This document shows, in pieces, positions 57,795 through 64,000 of a stretch of DNA of 64,000 nucleotides. Within the stretch, counting starts at the first letter, position 1. Each line of letters begins with the position of its first letter. The position numbers and the translations under genes are program-made. Origin of the DNA: Diphasiastrum complanatum. Taxonomy: Eukaryota; Streptophyta; Lycopodiopsida; Lycopodiales; Lycopodiaceae. Under the pieces are notes generated by a model. It worked only from the letters and a program-made list of their open reading frames with translations. It made no database searches and had not been told where the DNA came from. The stretch spans positions 19,797,798-19,861,797 of the forward strand of contig CM055113.1 in assembly GCA_029204225.1 (NCBI GenBank), given 5' to 3'.

Positions 57795-58234
57795 GAGATT
57801 TGCTCAAGAGAACTTGACAATACATTCAAAAGGCTCCTCTTCACAAAGAGAGAGTCTTTTAAATAAGCAAGAGAGCTCCTTAGGTGGCATCCTAGTGGAA
57901 TTTCCACATTTCACAAATTACAAGTGGAATAATGCTCTCCACTAGAGGTCACCATCAAAAGGTGGCCCACTCTACTTTTTTTAAGAGGGGTCTACTTGCA
58001 TTTATTACATTTGCCTAAAAATACTAGTTCCTACATGGTCATTCCATCTTTCGAGATTCACCATGAGCTTACACAGTTCTTGCTTGTCATTATTACTAGT
58101 ATTTCTCGGCTCTCATACTCGGCTTTCAGTCTTCATTCGTTTCATCTTCTCAGAGACCTCCTCAGTCTAAGGTGAGAGGTGCTCTTGAGTTGCTCTGTCT
58201 CAGTATCTTGGGGATTCGTCAGAATCAGCCAACA
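57795..58234 (-). repeat. LTR family F, copy 3 (partial 5' LTR)
   Basis: Matches 56750-57185; on the minus strand it starts TGTTGGCTGATTCTG at 58234. Only the first 440 bases of the LTR remain; internal sequence follows directly, so the LTR end, PBS and gag have been deleted. Confidence 0.7.
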
Positions 58235-58531
58235 AGTGTCAATAGTTACATGCTCCCATGTGACCCGATTATTTTGGGTATAGAAGAGAGGGTGAACGAT
58301 GGGAAATGCTCAAGACAACAATCATACACTTATAACGGAGCCTTGGGTGACGAACGGATTCACCAGCTTGTGAAATCACAAAGCTATGCAGTGGATAAAA
58401 ACCTTCATTTGCTTGTTTTTTGTATGTGCATGTGTGTGTCTGTGTGGTGGGGGAGTAGCTAGGGGAATAGATATAAATTTTATTAGTGAATTTTGTGAAT
58501 GACTTTGTCATGTTTGTTTATTACTCCAATG

Positions 58532-58534
<3 letters not shown>

Positions 58535-58587
<53 letters not shown>
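58535..58587. repeat. (CT)n microsatellite, 53 bp
   Basis: Uninterrupted CT run. Confidence 0.97.
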
Positions 58588-58589
<2 letters not shown>

Positions 58590-58658
58590 GGTCCCTGGAG
58601 TTGGGATGGAGTATACACAAATCTTATTTGTGGATTGTATGACATAACTCTTGTATGT

Positions 58659-58720
58659 GTGTGCTTGTTGCATGGGTGTGTTTGTTGCTTGGGTGTGCTT
58701 GTTGCTTGGGTGTGTATACC
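58659..58720. repeat. 17-bp minisatellite, 3.6 copies
   Basis: Units GTGTGYTTGTTGCWTGG start at 58659, 58676 and 58693, with a partial unit from 58710. Confidence 0.85.
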
Positions 58721-59140
58721 AATTAATCTCTCTATTTGTTTTGTGTCGAAACAATCCCCTATCAAACCCATGAAAATCAAACTAGAATACATGCAGCTTA
58801 TTCTAGATTTATTTGAATGCTTTGCAATTCTTTCATTGGAAGAACTTACAATTGTGGTTCCTTTACAAGTTTTAAGGTCTGTGTGACATGACTTTGAACA
58901 GTAGCTACCCTATAAGGGGTGTCTGAATATTGGATGGATTGACCTACCTCAAAACCAAAAGTGCCTTGAAAACATGTGGGGGAGAGCGAGTAAATATACC
59001 TCATTGACTATTTGCTTGTAAATGAGGGACTTTTCTTAAATGTGGGCACCTTAGAATGTGGAATGACTCCAAAACAACGCTACTTTGAGCAAGAGGTCGT
59101 CTCAAAACCAAAAGTGCCTAAAGAAGGGGGTCGTACATTC
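58721..59140. other. No recognisable gene
   Basis: Short frames. CTCAAAACCAAAAGTGCCT occurs twice (about 58950 and 59101), an old direct repeat. Confidence 0.45.
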
Positions 59141-59149
59141 ATTTGTTGG

Positions 59150-59600
59150 ACTTAAAATTCTTTAGAAGGTCTTGCATTTATACATTTTTGAGATTTTAGT
59201 TGGACCCTTACATTTTTTGAGCTGTCTATGTCTTGAATTTTTACTGTTTCAGTGGTTTTAATCTTTAGGACCCTTGGATATTTTAGGGCTTTCAAATGCT
59301 TTGAATTTTTACATTTTTTATGCTTTTCATCTTTTTGATGCATGAATTTTTACTTTTTTAGGCTTTTAATATTATAATTCCTAGCATTTTTTAGGACTTT
59401 CAATGTCTTCAATCAGTCTCATTTTTTGGGCTTTTAATATTTTAATCTCTAGAATTTTTTAGGGCTTTCAATGTTTTAAATTAATCTCATTTTTTGGGCT
59501 TTTAATTTGATGAACTTGCATTTTCTTAGGACTTTTAATGTTTTTAATTTTGACATTTTATGGGCTTAAATTCTACATTTAAGGGTTCTATTTAAGGATT
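59150..59600. repeat. Degenerate satellite, alternating units of about 34 bp
   Basis: T-rich units beginning GGRCTTTCAATGT or GGCTTTTAATATT alternate about every 33-36 bases, giving a 68-bp dimer; about 10 units are traceable. TTTTTTAGG or TTTTTTGGG precedes most units. Confidence 0.75.
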
Positions 59601-61720
59601 TAATGTTACCGCGGACTCGTCCTCTCAAACTCATTGGTCAAGAAGGCATTGTTTACAGAGACTCACATCATGATAAACTGCGCAATAGCAAATGAGCTCA
59701 GATGCGATCATGGAAGAGCTATAATGTCACACTCAGAGATTTAGCCTATCCAATGTGCATTTCCAACTGAGCTTAGGATTTCACCTCGACTCTGACTGTG
59801 TCAAAATAATATTGTAGTTTGCTCCGACAGTCATGAACTCAGCAGGTAGAACTGTTGCTCACACATTTTTGAGTAGAAGGAGATCATTTCTCAGCTATGC
59901 TGCTCAGCAGTGATCTTAGGATCTGCAATGACCGCAGATGATTGGAAGATCAATAGCAGTTCTGAAAATCATCTCTGACACAATTTCAGAGACCAAGCTC
60001 GTTCTACTCTGACTCAAGGAGTATATAATCTGCAAACGCAATTGCTTGACTTGAATTGATGCCATCACTCTGCACTCATTTGATTAGGTAGTCGGCCCAA
60101 AGTGCAAGCATCACACTGATCCGTAGGTGATTTGAACAGCCGGTTGACTCAGACGTCGCACTCTCAACGAGGACTTCTCTGTCCATTCAACTACTGGGTC
60201 TAACACCCATCTTTGCAAGTTGTCTGTCAACGATCTTGATCCTTGCTAATTGCTCAGAATGCAGCTTCAAGTTCTGCAGCTCATATTACTCAGTTTAAGT
60301 AGTGAACTCGATAGTATAAGATAGTAAGAGTTTGGCGTTCTACAATTCTGTGCCTGAGTTCTTGCACAACAATAGACTAAGCCGATGATCCATCGCTCTC
60401 ATGAAAGTTGGAATTCTCAGAATGATAAAGGTGTCATTCCCGTGAAGCTGTGACGTGCTCAGGTGACCAATGCTCTGAGAAACAAGATGATCTACAGTGG
60501 CTAACATCGCTCACAGAGTTCTGGCAATAGTGTTCAACTCAACTCAAAGGACCTCAAATCATGCAACAACATTCAAAACAGATAGCTAAGCCTTATGACT
60601 TAATCTTCATGCATGCAGAAGGTATACATGAACGGGTGCACTAGAATCGGATCACCGATACTCATACTCATCTACTATCCATAGGCTTACATCAGTGCGT
60701 TGAGTTACATGTAGAAAATAAGAAACCCATTCCATACCATATCACAAGAAAAATGAAACCATTTTCCATGTGGGGAAATCCCAAAATTTCCTAGTTCAAC
60801 AACGATTTTTTCATTTATATATGTTTTCCCTACTTGCAATGGATTTGTACGAATTACATGAGTATCCTTTCAGATGCGTTGACCTGTCTGGTGCGGCACC
60901 CCTTTCTTCTAGATCATCGTGTGTGAGACATCAAGACAGTATGAGCTTTCTCTGTCACCAGATGGTTTTTGACTTCCAAGGAAAGACCAAGCCGGCTGCA
61001 TAAGGCCATTACCTGCGAGTTGATGAGCTCCCTATCAACAACACTACGTGAAGAAATTCGCGTGATCAGGATAGGTTGGCAGAGGAGCAGACTGTCTACT
61101 GAAACAGTTGACTAATGGTTTGATTCAATTATCTATGCCTCAATTTCTCTGTGAGTCACTTGAGACCCAGCAAGCAGATCATTCTCTAAGTTGAGCTGTC
61201 ATAGCATGTCAAAAACTGAAGTTACTAACCTTGCAAGCTGCACTCCTACAGCACCCTCAGTTGGTCTCTGATTTCCTGCGGGCTAGAGCTGGAGGAGGCC
61301 TGAGAAGAGAATTCACATGTAAGCTTCCTTATTTCGTTTTTTATACTCTGATACTTGTGTATTGAATCTTTAATAGAAGATATAACTATGCATGTCGTAG
61401 GTGTTACAGCAGTGATTATAGCTTCTTAATACAAAAATCTCTGATGCATACTGTGTTCTTCCATGTGTTCATAAAAAAAGCTTATAGCATGCTAAAAGAA
61501 TTCATAGATGGTGTACTGTTATGAGAATGCAGGATGGTTTTGATTTGAAACGATGATAGTTTTAGACTATAGCAGATTGCTAATGTTCTTGAAGTGATTG
61601 CTTTTGTGTGAATGTATGAAAAAAGTCTTTAAGGGAAGTTGATTGGGTGTATGTGATGAGTAAATTAAGCAAATCACCCACACAGGAGAGAGGTTAAACT
61701 CACCACAGGAGAGAGGTTAA
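59601..61720. other. Long stretch without recognisable genes
   Basis: About 2.1 kb of moderately GC-rich sequence, dense in stops in all frames. GCTCAGA-like words recur, but no periodicity, tRNA, rRNA or transposon signature was found. Confidence 0.45.
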
Positions 61721-61724
61721 ACTC

Positions 61725-61830
61725 ACCCCTCTGATGCTTTCCTTCCCTTGGCTATTGAGTCTTATGGCACCTTGTATCAATGCTTTGAGGATTTTCTTCG
61801 CATGTGTTCTCATCAGGCGGCAGAGGGTGT
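61725..61830 (+). pseudogene. Short fragment of the non-LTR element
   Basis: PLAIESYGTLYQCFEDFLRM and CSHQAAEG match the endonuclease half at 23690-23790 (there on the minus strand), with most bases identical over about 100 nt. It is bounded by unrelated sequence. Confidence 0.75.
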
Positions 61831-62230
61831 CCTTATCGAGTACTTTGGGAAAGGGTCATATAATACAACCATCATTCACTACCTAATGACAATGAGCATA
61901 GAGAATGTTTCGTCCAAGCCCACCCATAGGTCCTACTATTCCATATACTGCCACACCTTATTTGTACATCACCGTCCTTACAGGTCTGAAAATAATGTTT
62001 CAACAACGGATTGTGTCCATCTTTGGTGCCGCTAGATTAGCAGAGATCTTAGCAAGTCCAGAGCCTTGCATATTACCGCTGCTTGACTATGGCAGGACTA
62101 GGGATGTCTATATTCTGATCCTTTTCTAGAAATGTCAAGAGTCCGCACATGCATAGAAGTTGATGGTGATGATTGACAAGTGTTAGTTACATGGTGAGCC
62201 TGATATGTCAGAAAAGCAGTCAACTATTAT
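61831..62230. other. No recognisable gene
   Basis: Short frames only. Confidence 0.4.
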
Positions 62231-62862
62231 ATGGCCTATATTTCAAACCTGAGGAAGTATTGTACTATAGTTAGAATCATTGGATGGGCTTCAGTAGAAC
62301 GGATATCATTAGACACATCCATTGGAATTGTAAGGGCTGGGGATTTAGACATTGAAGTTGATAATGAGGGATTTAGAGTCAAAACAACCATGTACATCAG
62401 AATGAACGACTCATGGATCTTGGTAGCAACACGCTCCATAGAACTCCAAAGTGCTATTAGGATGAGATCTGGGCCTGAATTGTTATGACTAGGCTAGGAT
62501 TACGAGAGCTACCTCTACTAGGTGACTTCTGCCAGTTGAGTAGAAATGGAAGGGTTTATCATTATTTCTATTCCAGGAATTTTCATAGACATCTTCTAGC
62601 AGGAGATAGATTGTTTAGAGTTAGACACAATGCCGACAACAATTCTCTTGAAGCCTACGAATTGAGTGAAGATTCTATGTGGAAGGAATTAGGAGGATCC
62701 TTTACTCAATATACAGAATTGAGGTTAAGGATTTCTGATCCATTGCCAGAGTATGTGTTAGAGTACTTAAATGATATCATGAAAGATTCTGAGAGAGATC
62801 CTCGAGAAGAATACGAAAGGGAGGTAGCTCAAGAACTTCATAAGCAATTAAGATATCACTAG
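62231..62862 (+). pseudogene. Two adjacent unknown ORFs (85 and 125 aa)
   Basis: 62231-62488 (SVERISLDTSIGIVRAGDLD) and 62485-62862 (RNGRVYHYFYSRNFHRHLLA, GDRLFRVRHN, DPREEYEREVAQELHKQL) overlap by four bases in different frames and look like one former reading frame. They lie upstream of gypsy D2 pol on the same strand and could be part of its gag, but no zinc knuckle or protease motif is visible. No family is recognised. Confidence 0.35.
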
Positions 62863-63000
62863 AGCAAGTTGTGAGTTTCAAGAAGACTGAGGAATGAGTA
62901 TAACCCTTTATAGGCTATGCCTCTAGAGGCCTGGAAAACCTCTTAGCTATAAAAGTACGGCTTGGTCGATGGAACATGTCAGGGATCCCCTAGTTAGCTT

Positions 63001-63139
63001 TGTGTTTGGGATGTGTACGAGCATTCTCGTAACATCACGCCACATAGTGGTGCTATATCCTATTATGTTTGGGACATGTACAAGCATTCTCGGAACAGCA
63101 CGACACTGAACACATAATGGTTCTATATCCTGTTATGTT
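63001..63139. repeat. Tandem duplication of about 65-74 bp
   Basis: TGTTTGGGATGTGTACGAGC and TGTTTGGGACATGTACAAGC head two neighbouring copies, each ending in CTATATCCTRTTATG. Confidence 0.85.
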
Positions 63140-63239
63140 GCTTTCCCCATAGCTTTGATCCCCTGAGTGAAAAATGTCGTAACAATCTACCGGAAGAAGC
63201 AATAGCCACGCTGGATATTGATATTTGTAATCATGAAGC

Positions 63240-64000
63240 GAATATCAACCCAGTTCTCAAGATAGACAACCAGGATGAATCCAACTATGTGAACAAAAAA
63301 GGAAAAAAGAAAGTGTTGGACTCCTTAAAATCAATCCGGTTGGAACCAGATACAGCGTCGACATCACAGACGAAACGAAGTGTGAAGATTACAAGTCGGG
63401 CTAAGATCAACATGCTGAAGGAGGAATTCTGCCGAACACTAGTTCACGAGATGCCAAAAACCTTCAAGAATTACACTTTGGACGACGTGGTAATCATAAT
63501 GCTGCAAGCACAAAGAGAACCTGACCAAAATCAGGACTCACCGGAACAAGTCTTCGAAGGACCTGCGCAAATACAACCTATGAATCTAGCTGAGCCAGGT
63601 GAAGAAGAAAAGATCGTACATGTGGGAGAACAACTGACACCCACCCAATTCAAAAGGCTAGGTGCATTATTGGTGGATTACAAAGATTGCTTTGCATGGA
63701 ATTACAAAGATCGAAAGGTTATACCACTGCACCAACTGTAGTCCAACATAAAATACCTTTGGTGGATGGAGCAGTCCCCAAGGTGAGCCGCTACTATCAC
63801 TGCAATCCTAACTACACTGAATTGATCAAGCAGGAGTTGCAGAAGTTACTTGATGTTGATTTCATTTATGAAATTGAGCACACAGAATGGGTATCACCGA
63901 TAGTCACCCAAGAAGAACGACAAAATGCAAATCTGTGTGAACTTGAAAGCGTTAAATGCAGTTACAAAGAAAGACCATTTCTCCTTACCATTTACAAAAA
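63240..64000 (+). pseudogene. Gypsy D2 pol start (pre-RT and RT N-terminus), cut by window end
   Basis: 150 codons are open from 63289 (KKKVLDSLKSIRLEPDTAST, VHVGEQLTPTQFKRLGALLV, DYKDCFAWNYKD). After a frame change RT begins (YTELIKQELQKLLDVDFIYE, then EHTEWVSPIV). It is nearly identical to D1 from 63481 onward, but unlike D1 keeps the EEEK stretch without a stop. A short deletion near 63905 removes part of the VPKK motif. The element continues beyond the window. Confidence 0.85.

Noticed and set aside
57431-57907. 158-codon ORF as a single protein
   Set aside because: Its first third is LTR sequence; only the inner part (57780-57431) is internal element DNA.
58521-58754. Minus-strand Arg-Glu repeat ORF
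   Set aside because: Translation of the (CT)n microsatellite.
59601-61720. Search for host exons, tRNA or rRNA genes
   Set aside because: No coding signature, cloverleaf or rRNA-like sequence was found.

Overview
The window is nuclear DNA of a land plant. It contains Ty1/copia elements with an initiator-Met-tRNA primer site (TGGTATCAGAGC type), several Ty3/gypsy relics, a decayed plastid rpoC2 fragment, short GT-AG introns and AT-rich intergenic DNA. A non-LTR element with a C-terminal restriction-like endonuclease and a KDZ/Plavaka-like DNA transposase fit a non-seed plant (fern, lycophyte or bryophyte) better than a flowering plant; that placement is inference. I see no intact conventional host gene. 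Almost everything recognisable is transposon-derived and broken.

Layout. 1-170: tail of a copia element. 170-3300 (-): decayed gypsy pol. 3300-5300: a 25-bp tandem repeat and an unknown 126-aa ORF. 5328-11164 (+): copia A, complete with LTRs, whose pol is a mosaic with reverse transcriptase (RT) pieces on the opposite strand. 11.2-16.0 kb: a gypsy gag stub, then an LTR and a long coiled-coil ORF (-). 16935-22112 (+): copia B, complete with a perfect 5-bp target duplication (ATTAA), with gag-protease but no integrase and almost no RT. 22.2-22.7 kb (-): plastid rpoC2 fragment, followed by a foldback. 23456-30308 (-): a non-LTR element split by copia C (24053-29512, -); the two halves rejoin in frame. 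30.3 kb: a 119-bp TC microsatellite. 31.36-33.85 kb (+): gypsy pol (D1) plus a stub of the same coiled-coil ORF type. 33.9-36.6 kb (+): another gypsy LTR/gag.

36.6-51.5 kb is the most unusual part. A KDZ/Plavaka-like transposase (-) is split into a piece at 50.7-51.46 kb and a piece at 40.7-41.7 kb. Between them lies a block of four genes: a two-exon ORF (+, 41.98-43.2 kb), a two-exon 475-aa acidic protein (-, 43.24-44.8 kb), a divergent gene (+, 46.3-48.37 kb) and a small basic gene (-, about 50 kb). The divergent gene begins with a histone H3-like tail and a CENH3-like histone fold, then a proline-rich linker and an ULP1/C48-type protease domain. At least 13 copies of a CpG-rich motif of about 16 bp (TATCGGATCRRCGCGC) lie in the shared promoter region and in an intron of this gene. 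The whole block looks like the cargo of an unclassified DNA transposon.

51.46-58.2 kb (-): remains of gypsy elements, namely a 3' LTR inserted in the transposase gene, a coiled-coil ORF next to the polypurine tract, gag-protease with four zinc knuckles, and a second LTR family. 58.2-61.7 kb: simple repeats, a degenerate satellite of about 34 bp, and DNA without visible genes. 61.7-64 kb (+): a short non-LTR fragment, two unknown ORFs and the start of a second gypsy pol (D2) nearly identical to D1. Internal stops in several elements fit C-to-T change, as expected for methylated, silenced repeats.
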